Of a stretch of 33,644 nucleotides of DNA, positions 6,849-14,930 are shown in pieces. This DNA comes from an uncultured Prevotellaceae bacterium. GTDB lineage: Bacteria > Bacteroidota > Bacteroidia > Bacteroidales > Bacteroidaceae. A program made the position numbers and the translations under genes. The stretch spans positions 1 to 33,644 of the forward strand of contig CAMNIN010000045.1 of NCBI GenBank assembly GCA_946540735.1, given 5' to 3'. The first letter of the stretch is position 1; each line of letters starts with the position of its first letter. Below the pieces are notes generated by a model. The model did not search any database. It was given only the letters and a program-made list of their open reading frames with translations, and was not told the DNA's origin.

Positions 6849-9539
6849 TTATAGTCGGTTCTTTTCAGCATGGCCAGCTCCTGTCCCCTTGTACTTCGAG
6901 GGTGTCACGTTGAATCGGTAGCGTAGGGAGAACTGGACACAACGGGAGTCGTTGTCCTCCGTTTTGCGTAACATCATGCGGTTGCTGTAAAGCGAGACAT
7001 GGTTGATGCCGCCGTTGAAGAGGTCATTACCTGTCAGCTTGACATTGAGGCGATGCTCGAAGAGGTCTTTGCTGATACTGAGCGAGAGCATAGGATTGGA
7101 GCTGTTTACATAGATGTTTGATCCTGTGTTGCCGTGGGTGTGCATATTGAAGTCTGCCTGCAACAGCCAGTCGTGGGGCAATGCCACGATGTTGCCCAGT
7201 TGCAGGGTCAGCATCGGATGGCTGAAGTCCTTCTTTCCTGGTGTGCCGTTGCTTACCTGGTGCCTTTCCTGACCATAAAACGACGACTTGAGCCATGGCT
7301 TCATCAACGACACGTTGTATTGCGGTGTCCAGGTTATCCCGTCGCCCAACTTGACATTCTTCTGAGCACCCAAGGTGACGGTGAGCCAGTCGGCATGGTC
7401 GTAGTTCTGGTACGTCACGAAATTCACTTTCGAATCCTCTTCCAGGCTGCCTGCCGTATAGAGAATGGGGTCAACACAATGTGAGTAGTTGGTCATCAGA
7501 TAGAGCCACTTCCACATCACCATTGCATTCAGGTTATGATACTTGACGGGACTCAGGTAGGGGTTTCCCGTCTGCTGGTTCAGACGGTTTTCGTAGATGA
7601 CATCGCTGCTCAACTGCCAGTAGGCGGGTCGCGTCGTGCGCTTGGCATAACTGAGTGACAGCTGCAGGTTCTTGACCGACGTAGATACGGACAGGGAGGG
7701 GAAGAAACCGTTGTAATTACGGCATTGCTCATTGCGACGTACACCACTCACGAAGTATTCCGATTCCACATGCTCATAACGCAGGCCTGCCGTCAACTGG
7801 AAACGGCCTAATCGCTGGCGGAGTTCAAGGAAGGGTGCGATGTTGCTTTCGTGCTGTTCGTTGTCGCTGTTGGCTATGTATCCTTCTTGGTTGTCAAATC
7901 TGCTCTTCCATCGAGTATTGGTATATTCTTCGCCAATCTCTATCTGGCCTTTCCACAACGGATGGGTGACGAATAGTTTCTCTGCCAGCATATTGCTGTG
8001 TGTCAGGCTTTGGGTGTTCACATTGCGGTCATCGTACTCGGCACTGAGTTCCTGCTGTTGATGGATGCTCCGTTGCCTGCGGGATGTGTAATCGGCATTG
8101 AAGTCGATAGCCAGTTTGCCCACTTTGCCTGTGTAATATAGATTGGCCTGATGGTGGGGGGCGTTCTTGTCACGTCTGACGCTGTTGTTCTGCAGGTGGT
8201 CGTATGGCACTCCGTCGGCCAGTAAGTCATCATCATACTCGCTGCGGGTCTTCACATAGTCGTATGTGTTTTGGTAGAATCCACCAAGAGAGTGGTCGTC
8301 GTCGATTTGGTAGTTGAAACCGAACCGTCCTTCCAAGAAGGGGTTTCGCACATGATTCTTCTGTTTGTTGTTGATCACCCACAGCGTATCGGCAAAGATG
8401 GTCTGCTCGAATTCGCCGATGCTCTTTCTGTGGTTGTATGCACCGAAGAGGTTGGTAAAGAGTTCCAACCCGCCCGTGCGGTAGGTCAGGTTGATGCGCT
8501 CGTTGTTTGCATAGCCCCGCCCGCTACGGCTCCACGACGACAGTTCCACGCCCAGCCCTTCGCCTGCAGCCCGTTTGGTGCGGATGATGATGACGGCATT
8601 GACCGTTGCATCGTATCGCGCTCCAGGATTTTGGATGACTTCCACCGAGCGGATGTTGTCCGACTGGATGTTTTTCAACTCTTGCAAGTCTCTTAGTTTC
8701 CGGCTGTTCAGATAGATGAGCGGAGCACCCTTGCCCAAGATTTCGAAGCTCTCGCCTCTTTTGGCTATCATAGGAACGCGTGTGAGTACATCCTCAGCGG
8801 TGCCTAATCGTTCCATCACTGTCCCTTCAACATTCATGATCAGAGTATTTCCCTGTAGCTGCACCTTAGGACGTTCTCCTTTTACGACGACGCCTTTGAT
8901 GGTCATGGCTTCTGGCCTCATCTGGATGGTTCCTGCATGCTCATTGCTGCATAAGCGATAAGCGGTCTTGTAGCCCACGTATGTTATACGGGCGAGGACG
9001 GCAGGCTGATCGTATGGGATGACAAAGATGCCAGCCTCGTTGCTCACGCCTCCACCGATGACTGTAGAGTCAGATGGATGAAGCAGGTAAACATTGGCGT
9101 AGGGCACGGGCTGGCAGTTCTCGTCAATGACGGTGCCCGTCAGATGACGCTCTGTCTTATGGGTGCACTCCACATAGATTTTGCGGTCATCAGGACTCAC
9201 GGTCATGCGGATGGGATAAAACCCGATCATCTGCTGGATGGCTTCGGGCGGTGTCTTGCGGTGGATGCTCGTCGTGATGCGGAAGTCCTCCAGCTCGTTG
9301 TAGAGAAACATGATGGTGTAGCCGGTCTGCTGCTCAGCGAGTTGGCTGAGGGCTTCGGAAAGCGACACATTGTTGTATTCGCGTGATATGCGTTTAAGCG
9401 TGTGTCGCGCTTTTCCTCCGACGCGACTCTTCCTGGCCTGATCAGGCTCAGCTTGGCTCTCGCTGTTCCGTCGGTTTTGAGCCTGCATGTGGATGGTCAG
9501 TAGCAGAAAAAGAGTGATGAGCGTGATGGTTCTTTTCAT
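6849..9539 (-). CDS. TonB-dependent outer-membrane receptor/transducer with N-terminal STN domain
   Basis: An 896-residue outer-membrane beta-barrel protein. After the signal peptide (MKRTITLITLFLLLTIHMQAQ) come a secretin/TonB short N-terminal domain (about residues 55-125), a carboxypeptidase-regulatory-like fold (starting near HLTGTVIDENCQPVPYANV), a plug (VPMIAKRGESFEILGKGAPL, then VEVIQNPGARYDATVNAVII) and a barrel of the type called outer membrane protein beta-barrel family. The STN domain marks a receptor that signals across the envelope to an anti-sigma factor. The gene follows the anti-sigma gene by 9 bases and the sigma gene before that, a Fec-like arrangement. There is no SusD partner. 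The ligand is not readable; it may be a siderophore, peptide or glycan. Confidence 0.9.
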   Translation of the reverse strand: MKRTITLITLFLLLTIHMQAQNRRNSESQAEPDQARKSRVGGKARHTLKRISREYNNVSLSEALSQLAEQQTGYTIMFLYNELEDFRITTSIHRKTPPEAIQQMIGFYPIRMTVSPDDRKIYVECTHKTERHLTGTVIDENCQPVPYANVYLLHPSDSTVIGGGVSNEAGIFVIPYDQPAVLARITYVGYKTAYRLCSNEHAGTIQMRPEAMTIKGVVVKGERPKVQLQGNTLIMNVEGTVMERLGTAEDVLTRVPMIAKRGESFEILGKGAPLIYLNSRKLRDLQELKNIQSDNIRSVEVIQNPGARYDATVNAVIIIRTKRAAGEGLGVELSSWSRSGRGYANNERINLTYRTGGLELFTNLFGAYNHRKSIGEFEQTIFADTLWVINNKQKNHVRNPFLEGRFGFNYQIDDDHSLGGFYQNTYDYVKTRSEYDDDLLADGVPYDHLQNNSVRRDKNAPHHQANLYYTGKVGKLAIDFNADYTSRRQRSIHQQQELSAEYDDRNVNTQSLTHSNMLAEKLFVTHPLWKGQIEIGEEYTNTRWKSRFDNQEGYIANSDNEQHESNIAPFLELRQRLGRFQLTAGLRYEHVESEYFVSGVRRNEQCRNYNGFFPSLSVSTSVKNLQLSLSYAKRTTRPAYWQLSSDVIYENRLNQQTGNPYLSPVKYHNLNAMVMWKWLYLMTNYSHCVDPILYTAGSLEEDSKVNFVTYQNYDHADWLTVTLGAQKNVKLGDGITWTPQYNVSLMKPWLKSSFYGQERHQVSNGTPGKKDFSHPMLTLQLGNIVALPHDWLLQADFNMHTHGNTGSNIYVNSSNPMLSLSISKDLFEHRLNVKLTGNDLFNGGINHVSLYSNRMMLRKTEDNDSRCVQFSLRYRFNVTPSKYKGTGAGHAEKNRL

Positions 9540-9548
9540 GACGGCTGG

Positions 9549-10214
9549 CTACTCTACGGTGATTTGGTTGTTGTTGATTGTTATGGTGAGACTCTCAAAC
9601 TGGTTGAGGTCGCCGACTGCCTGGTCGATGCCCTGCTGCGGATTCCACACGAAGCGGAAACGGAGTTGCCTGACTTTGTCATTGCTGAAGCTGACTTTGG
9701 CGTCGTAGTGGGCGGCAATTTCTGACAGCATCTCCTCTAATGGAACATTGTCGAAGACTACGGGTTCCATGGTGGCCTTTGATGCAATGGTGTCTGTCTT
9801 TTCCACTTTGACGGTGTCATCAAGAGCGACTTGTTGATGCGGAATGGCAATCTCTGTATCTTGAGGCGGAGTAGGCACATCTTCTCCGACGTAGTGGCGC
9901 ACGATGTGGATGGCGGCAAAGGCTATGCCCGACACCAGCAGCACACCGATGAAGGATGCGGCAATCTTCATCCACCCCCTACCACGCTGCTTGGGTTGAA
10001 TTCTTTGATGGAACCGCTGCCAGGCGGCATCCACATCTACGGGTGTTTCTTCTTGACGGTTGCGGCTGCTGCGCTTGGCCTCCACCATCAGGCGGTAGGT
10101 CTCGCGTGTATCTTCATCACGGTGGATGATGTCGTGGATTTCCTGCTCGGTGTATGCCTCGGGATGGTCGAGCATTTCCAGCAGCTGGCGGATGTTTTCG
10201 TGTGTCGTTGCCAT
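9549..10214 (-). CDS. FecR-like transmembrane anti-sigma factor
   Basis: A 221-residue membrane protein with a cytoplasmic N-terminal domain (about 1-80) that would bind the ECF sigma factor, one membrane helix (about residues 82-104, KIAASFIGVLLVSGIAFAAI) and a periplasmic part. Its last 70 residues (VFDNVPLEEMLSEIAAHYDA and onward) form an STN/DUF4974-like domain, the part that meets the receptor. The central FecR domain is reduced, so the protein is shorter than classical FecR (about 320). It lies 13 bases after the sigma gene and 9 bases before the receptor gene, clearly one operon. Expected role: hold the sigma factor inactive until the receptor binds its ligand. Confidence 0.85.
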   Translation of the reverse strand: MATTHENIRQLLEMLDHPEAYTEQEIHDIIHRDEDTRETYRLMVEAKRSSRNRQEETPVDVDAAWQRFHQRIQPKQRGRGWMKIAASFIGVLLVSGIAFAAIHIVRHYVGEDVPTPPQDTEIAIPHQQVALDDTVKVEKTDTIASKATMEPVVFDNVPLEEMLSEIAAHYDAKVSFSNDKVRQLRFRFVWNPQQGIDQAVGDLNQFESLTITINNNQITVE

Positions 10215-10227
10215 AGTCGTTGTCGTT

Positions 10228-10794
10228 TTAATGGATGTTGAAGTGTTTTCTGATATGCTCCATGCACTGTGCGAGATACTTGTAGGTGGTGTTGGGGTTC
10301 AGGCCAACCCGACGGGCGATTTCGGCTATGGTCTGGTCTTCATCGAAACGGAGGTGGAAGATGCTGCGGTGCGGCTCTTCCATTTGCTTGTCCACGAAAG
10401 CGGCAATGTCTTCAAGCCTTTCCTGCTGTTTGTCGATGGGCTGGAAGTCGGCTTCGGCATCAATGGGCAGCAAGTTTTTCACTTTCTCATGCAACTGCTT
10501 CTGACGTATCCTGTTCAGGCAGGCATTGCGCACGGCGACCAATAGATAGTGGCGGCTTTTGCTCTCTGATGCGGATTCCTGATCCGAAGCCTCTGTGTCG
10601 GAGATTTCAATCGGCTTTCCCTGTGGCCGCCGACCTTCGGTTCCCCTCCAGCGGTCGCTGCTGGCGATTCGCAAAAAAATGTCCAGCACCACGTCTTCTG
10701 CCTCGCCGTCGTTACCCAGTATCACCCTGGCCAGATGGTTCATCTCGCTGTAGTTCTGGCGGAAAAGCTGCTCTATCTTTCTCTGTTCAAGCAT
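10228..10794 (-). CDS. ECF-type RNA polymerase sigma factor
   Basis: A sigma-70 family ECF factor of 188 residues from the ATG at 10794 (MLEQRKIEQLFRQNYSEMNH). An in-frame ATG at 10833 would add 13 residues, but family similarity starts at the chosen one. Region 2 is seen in AEDVVLDIFLRIA, and region 4 (HTH) in FDEDQTIAEIARRVGLNPNT followed by TYKYLAQCMEHIRKHF. Between them, residues about 50-80 form a polar, Ser/Glu/Asp-rich insert (RRPQGKPIEISDTEASDQES) longer than the usual linker at this place. First gene of the sigma/anti-sigma/receptor operon; it probably directs transcription of its own operon and perhaps other targets. Confidence 0.9.
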   Translation of the reverse strand: MLEQRKIEQLFRQNYSEMNHLARVILGNDGEAEDVVLDIFLRIASSDRWRGTEGRRPQGKPIEISDTEASDQESASESKSRHYLLVAVRNACLNRIRQKQLHEKVKNLLPIDAEADFQPIDKQQERLEDIAAFVDKQMEEPHRSIFHLRFDEDQTIAEIARRVGLNPNTTYKYLAQCMEHIRKHFNIH

Positions 10795-10930
10795 ATCTGT
10801 CAATCCAATTTTGCATCCGTTTTGTGGGTGCATCTATCTATAAGACACTTCAGACCATCGTTTTTTTACGAAAACACGCTTTTTTTTGCTTTTTCCCTTG
10901 AATCCATAGATTTTGGGGAGCTACAACTAC

Positions 10931-10972
10931 AAAAACACCCTCAACGAAGCATAGAGAGCTTGTCGAGGGTGC
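10931..10972 (-). terminator. Rho-independent terminator of the metal-type receptor operon
   Basis: CACCCTC (10936-10942) pairs exactly with GAGGGTG (10965-10971), and the stem continues inward with a few mismatches over about 15 bases. On the minus strand five T (10935-10931) follow. It lies about 20 bases beyond the stop of the last lipoprotein gene and about 140 bases before the sigma gene. Confidence 0.85.
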
Positions 10973-10991
10973 ATCAATGATCATCGGTTAA

Positions 10992-11468
10992 TCATTCTAT
11001 TTTGACTGCCATGGCACGCAGTTGTTGCCAACCAGCGCGGTCGATAACGCGGATCATAAAATGATAGTCTCCGGTATCTATATCTTCAGGGATTGGAATA
11101 TCGATACGCGATTTGTAAGTGCGCTGACCTGATGGGATGGGGTAGTCCTGGTTGAACACCCAAGGATGGACTGGTTGTTTCAGCGCTTCCATGGGGCACT
11201 CCACCGATGAGGTGCTGTGGGTGTGGTGGTCGAAGTTGTGATGAATCTCGATGTTGTAGGCTCCCAGTTCGTTATCGTCGGTGAAGACATAGGAGAAAGG
11301 TATGGATTCTCCACGATGATACACCTGACAATCAGTGGGGTTGGCTGTGATGCCGACATCTGAAATCTCTGGATAAGTCATGTCCCTTGCTTCTTCGTCA
11401 TCCGAACTGCTGCATGCACTCAGTACACACAGCAAAAGTAACATAATGCTCTGTTTCATATTCATCAT
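10992..11468 (-). CDS. DUF4625-type lipoprotein with His-rich motif
   Basis: A 158-residue lipoprotein: signal peptide with lipobox LSACSSS (Cys near residue 20), then an Ig-like beta domain of the DUF4625 kind (SYVFTDDNELGAYNIEIHHN, later DYHFMIRVIDRAGWQ). The sequence IHHNFDHHTHS places five His within eleven residues, a plausible metal site. It would be anchored in the outer membrane near the TonB receptor of the same operon. The start lies 2 bases after the previous stop, indicating translational coupling. The precise function of the family is unknown; a substrate-binding role in metal uptake is inference. Confidence 0.82.
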   Translation of the reverse strand: MMNMKQSIMLLLLCVLSACSSSDDEEARDMTYPEISDVGITANPTDCQVYHRGESIPFSYVFTDDNELGAYNIEIHHNFDHHTHSTSSVECPMEALKQPVHPWVFNQDYPIPSGQRTYKSRIDIPIPEDIDTGDYHFMIRVIDRAGWQQLRAMAVKIE

Positions 11469-11470
11469 GA

Positions 11471-11911
11471 TTAGTTATGGTCGTGTTCCTCGTCTTCATC
11501 CTCTTCCTCCGTGATGCTCATCTGGGCAGTGGTGGAGAGACTGTTGGCATCTGTGACTGTCAACTTCAACAAATCTCCTGCAATCACATTCTTGCCGGCG
11601 ATGGGCACATGCACATGGAATCCGTCGATGTTGAGCACACCGATATACTTGCTTCCGGAAACTGGTTGTGAGACTTTGGTTGTCTTGCCCGCAGCATCGC
11701 AGATATTGATGAGGATTTGGGCCGTACGTCCCTGGGCCATGATGTCGGCCTCGACGCAAAGTTCATCACCTTCGATATTTGCTTCTTCCAATTTGATGGT
11801 CGGGGCGGGCACTTGTGGGTCGTCGTCATCGCTGCCACAAGCAGTGAAACCGAGTGAGAGTGTACAGAGAATGACCGTCACGAGAGTTGTTAATATATGA
11901 CTTGTTTTCAT
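11471..11911 (-). CDS. Second small lipoprotein of the receptor operon, acidic/His C-terminus
   Basis: A lipoprotein of about 146 residues from the ATG at 11911 (MKTSHILTTLVTVILCTLSL; lipobox LGFTACGS). An alternative ATG at 11944 overlaps the receptor stop codon and would add 11 residues before the signal peptide. The mature part looks like one beta-sandwich domain (IKLEEANIEGDELCVEADI, later GFHVHVPIAGKNVIAGDLLK) related in style to DUF4625 proteins. It ends in an acidic stretch with His (EEEDEDEEHDHN), a possible cation-binding tail. It sits between the TonB receptor and the other lipoprotein, so it probably acts with them at the cell surface or in the periplasm. Confidence 0.75.
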   Translation of the reverse strand: MKTSHILTTLVTVILCTLSLGFTACGSDDDDPQVPAPTIKLEEANIEGDELCVEADIMAQGRTAQILINICDAAGKTTKVSQPVSGSKYIGVLNIDGFHVHVPIAGKNVIAGDLLKLTVTDANSLSTTAQMSITEEEDEDEEHDHN

Positions 11912-11940
11912 TGTCTTTAATTTAAATGTTAATGGATGAT

Positions 11941-14025
11941 TCATAACTCCAATCCTACCTTGATACTGACATTGCGCCCTGGTTCGGGCACGTCTATCAG
12001 CCTGTAGTAACTGGTGTGGTCGTAGTAGCGGCGGTTCAGCAGGTTGTCTGCGTGAATCGCCACGTTGAGTGTCATGTCTCCCAGCAGGAAGTATTTCCCC
12101 GCAGAGAGGTTCAATGTCCAGTAACCGTCAGTTGGTTTCTCTGGAGGTACGATCTCATGCTGGCTGCCGACGAAATGGGCGTTCAGGCCCAAGAAGCCTT
12201 GGCCATGACGGTCAAAACTGTATCTGCCTCCGACATCAACCGACCAAGGCGTGGAGAATGGCAAGGTGTATCCTTTCTTCTCGCCCGACTTCTGACGGGC
12301 ATAAAGGTATTCGCCTTGCGTGCTGAGTTGCCAGTGCTGGTCGATGTGCCATGTCAGCTCTGCTTCCAATCCGTAGCGCAGCACCCTGGCCTGGGTGTAG
12401 TGATAGAGTTGCAGGCCTTCGATGTATTGCGCTGTCGGGTTCAGGTAGATATAGTTGGGGAAATAGTTCAGGTAGGGTTCCACCTGTATCTCCAAGTTGT
12501 CGTTTCCCCATACGAGGGTGGCGTCCACCTGATACGACTCTTCAGGATCAAGGCTGGCATTGCCGCGTTCATATCTGAAGATGTGGTAGTTGATTCCGTC
12601 GGCTCCCAACTCTTTGGGGATGGGAACGCGGAAACTCTTGCCTAAATTGGCTTTCATGAGCCATTGGCCAGTGGTGTAGTTCACTCCTGCCGACCATGTC
12701 AGGCTGTTGAAGTGGCGTCGCATCTCCGTGGAGCGTAGCAGATGGGTGGGGACACCGTCCACGGGGGTCTCATACCAGTCCTGATAGCTCCGGATGTGTG
12801 TCTGCGCATGGTCGTAGCGCACACCGGCATTCAGTATCAAATGCTCCTGAAGCGTGAATCTGTCGAAGACATAGGCTCCAACGGTGCTCGTATGGAAATC
12901 GGGAATGATGAATCCCCAGCCGCCACGGCTGTTGTGCTGCAGCTCGCCGCTGATTCCTCCTTGAAGTGTATGCCTGCCCAACTCACGGCGCAGTGAGAAC
13001 GTACCTGTGTAGGTGCTCTTGTTGAAGCGTCGTTCCAACGAGCCGGACGGCTTCGGCATATAGCCATGAGAGATGGGCTCTGATCGTTCCTCGCGCAGGT
13101 TGTTTTGATAGGCTAAGTGCAGGTCCAGGTTCATCACCTCTGATTGCCATGTCGTGTGACTGAGTACCTTCAGGTGGTTCACCCACTGGTGGGGCAGGTC
13201 GACGTCACGCCGCGAATGGTCGTAGTCGATGTCGCTCAGCCGCACTTCCAGTCCGTGGGCATTGGCGAAGAAACCGCTTTTGGAGTAACTGTCGGAGATG
13301 CGCATATCCGTATGGAAGTGATAGCCGGCATAGCCCAGCATCAGACTGCCGTCTCGCTCCAGCCCTGCCGTGTTTCGCAGGCGGCGGTCTTTCAGCTTGA
13401 TCCAGTAGGAGTAATACTGGATGCTGTCTGTCGGAACGTGGTAGTCGGCATAGTCTATCAGCGTGGCATTGGCACGGAAGAAGAATTTTCCGCTGCGTCC
13501 TCCTACATGTGCCGACGTGCCGATCTGCTCGTTGTTGGAACGGCCGAACAACTGCACGCCACCTTCAAATGACTTGGTCGGAAGGTGGTTGGTGTGGAGG
13601 CTGAGCACGCCGCCGATGGCATCACTGCCATAGAGAAGTGCCGCAGGACCTTTGATGACCTCGGCGCGGTCGATGGCAAACTGGTCTATCTCCAGACCAT
13701 GGTCGTCGCCCCACTGCTGGCCTTCATGCTTGATGCCGTCTTCACTGACGGCCAGACGGTTGAAACCTAATCCGCGGATGGTGGGCTTGGACTGGCCCGA
13801 CCCGATCGACATGGCTTTCACCCCTGGAATGCCTTCAAGGGTTTGCATCAGGCTGCCAGCGAAATGCTGGCTAAGGTAGTCGTGACCTACCTGGACGGCC
13901 GTCTGCGATGAACGCATCTGGAAATCATGACGCCGCTGACCAGAGACGGTGACTTCGTCCAATTTCACAATCGTATCGCCTACTGCACATGACAAGAATG
14001 CAGCAGCCAGAATGTTGGTTATCAT
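11941..14025 (-). CDS. TonB-dependent outer-membrane receptor, ZnuD-like
   Basis: A 694-residue TonB-dependent receptor with a short signal peptide (MITNILAAAFLSCAVG) and no carboxypeptidase-like extension. The TonB-box region is TIVKLDEVTVSG; the plug contains LEGIPGVKAMSIGSGQSKPT, EGIKHEGQQWGDDHGLEIDQ and VIKGPAALLYGSDAIGGV; the barrel ends in NLLNRRYYDHTSYYR and a terminal VGLEL. The plug loop rich in His and Asp and the barrel segment YHYTQARVLRYGLEAEL resemble ZnuD-type zinc receptors. Together with His-rich lipoproteins and Cys/His small proteins this argues for a metal (zinc or copper) or metal-complex ligand, but that is inference. It is the central gene of a five-gene operon; the gap to the upstream gene is 43 bases. 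Confidence 0.88.
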   Translation of the reverse strand: MITNILAAAFLSCAVGDTIVKLDEVTVSGQRRHDFQMRSSQTAVQVGHDYLSQHFAGSLMQTLEGIPGVKAMSIGSGQSKPTIRGLGFNRLAVSEDGIKHEGQQWGDDHGLEIDQFAIDRAEVIKGPAALLYGSDAIGGVLSLHTNHLPTKSFEGGVQLFGRSNNEQIGTSAHVGGRSGKFFFRANATLIDYADYHVPTDSIQYYSYWIKLKDRRLRNTAGLERDGSLMLGYAGYHFHTDMRISDSYSKSGFFANAHGLEVRLSDIDYDHSRRDVDLPHQWVNHLKVLSHTTWQSEVMNLDLHLAYQNNLREERSEPISHGYMPKPSGSLERRFNKSTYTGTFSLRRELGRHTLQGGISGELQHNSRGGWGFIIPDFHTSTVGAYVFDRFTLQEHLILNAGVRYDHAQTHIRSYQDWYETPVDGVPTHLLRSTEMRRHFNSLTWSAGVNYTTGQWLMKANLGKSFRVPIPKELGADGINYHIFRYERGNASLDPEESYQVDATLVWGNDNLEIQVEPYLNYFPNYIYLNPTAQYIEGLQLYHYTQARVLRYGLEAELTWHIDQHWQLSTQGEYLYARQKSGEKKGYTLPFSTPWSVDVGGRYSFDRHGQGFLGLNAHFVGSQHEIVPPEKPTDGYWTLNLSAGKYFLLGDMTLNVAIHADNLLNRRYYDHTSYYRLIDVPEPGRNVSIKVGLEL

Positions 14026-14068
14026 TATGCTGTGATTTGGATTTTACATGAAAAATGAGATCGTACTC

Positions 14069-14428
14069 CTAAAAAAACTGTTGGGATGGCGGAGCACGCG
14101 GAAGTAGGTGGCCCTGCTCTCCCTTTGCTGTAGGCGGGCAGAAGGTCTGGCACAGGGTCGGGCGTAAAATCCTTGCGTTTATGATGATCGTCGACTGTGG
14201 TATGACAAAAGGCGCATGGCTCAATTGACATAACAGGCAGTCGTGCAGTGCTGCCTTTGCCGCACTTGCATGTCCGTGATGTGGCAGATGATGGGTACAG
14301 TCGTAGCATTCGCCTTCACTCACATCAGTCATCTGATGGATGTGAAGCGACAGACACACCAGCATCGGAATGAAAACCGACAACAGGATGCGTGAAGCTA
14401 TCGTACGCTTGTGTTCCAGAATCCTCAT
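14069..14428 (-). CDS. Small Cys/His-rich membrane protein, copy 2 (unknown; paralogue of the 14504-14842 gene)
   Basis: A 119-residue protein with an N-terminal hydrophobic helix (ILLSVFIPMLVCLSLHIHQ) followed by conserved features: HIH right after the helix, CYDCTHH, HHGH, HDCLLCQ, a second hydrophobic stretch, and a C-terminal RAPP motif. The upstream neighbour has the same features in the same order, so the two genes are a tandem duplication that has diverged. Overall design recalls DUF2946 proteins, which also join a His/Cys-rich centre with a C-terminal (R)GPP and often lie next to TonB receptors. A metal-handling role at the inner membrane or periplasm is inferred. No biochemical function is known to me. 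Confidence 0.75.
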   Translation of the reverse strand: MRILEHKRTIASRILLSVFIPMLVCLSLHIHQMTDVSEGECYDCTHHLPHHGHASAAKAALHDCLLCQLSHAPFVIPQSTIIINARILRPTLCQTFCPPTAKGEQGHLLPRAPPSQQFF

Positions 14429-14503
14429 GTATGAATACTCTCCAATAAATCCATTACGGGCCAGCTTTCCACAATCAGTGGAGCCGGCTCCTGAAAAAAA
14501 GGA

Positions 14504-14842
14504 TTAAATGGAGAAGGCTGGAGGGGCACGCAAGCCGACTGTCGTGTTATGGGAATGGCATACTTGGCTACGCCACATGGGGAGGCCAGCCTGATACACC
14601 TTGCCATAAATCAAGAGTGAAGCTACGGCTACGGCAAGAAAGGGTAGCGTGAGGAATTGACAAAGCACGCAAGCATGAAAAGACGTGGCCTGCTGTGTGA
14701 CATGTCCCTCACAATGATGATGAACGCACGCTGTACATGCTTCATCGTCAAAAATTTCCGCAGGATGGATGTGGAATGATGCAAAAATATACATTGGCAG
14801 GAATACTGCCAACATCACCCAAGCAACGATCTGTCTCTTCAT
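14504..14842 (-). CDS. Small Cys/His-rich membrane protein, copy 1 (unknown; first gene of the operon)
   Basis: A protein of about 112 residues from the ATG at 14842 (MKRQIVAWVMLAVFLPMYIF; a GTG at 14854 would add 4). The order of features is the same as in the next gene: membrane helix, HIH, CTACVHHHCEGH, FHACVLCQ, a second hydrophobic segment (LTLPFLAVAVASLLIYG), CHSH and a C-terminal LRAPP. The clusters CxxCxHHHC and HACVLC could coordinate a soft metal. It lies 12-18 bases after a TAACTTTG promoter element and leads the operon with the TonB receptor and two lipoproteins. Gene order and duplication suggest a dedicated helper of that receptor rather than a general protein. Confidence 0.75.
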   Translation of the reverse strand: MKRQIVAWVMLAVFLPMYIFASFHIHPAEIFDDEACTACVHHHCEGHVTQQATSFHACVLCQFLTLPFLAVAVASLLIYGKVYQAGLPMWRSQVCHSHNTTVGLRAPPAFSI

Positions 14843-14859
14843 TTTTGCATTCACGCCTG

Positions 14860-14867
14860 CAAAGTTA
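14860..14867 (-). promoter_or_regulatory. -7 element of the metal-type operon
   Basis: On the minus strand TAACTTTG matches TAnnTTTG, 17 bases before the ATG at 14842, so the leader would be very short. There is no TTG at the -33 position, which would fit a promoter that needs an activator or is otherwise regulated. Confidence 0.55.
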
Positions 14868-14930
14868 CGAATTTATAAGATATCTGCATTAAAATGTGAT
14901 GAAAAAATAAAAAACCACTGCTATAAAGAC

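Noticed and set aside
6849..14025. SusC/SusD-type glycan uptake pairs
   Set aside because: Both TonB receptors lack SusD neighbours and have other architectures (STN-type transducer and ZnuD-like), so they are not SusC/D pairs.
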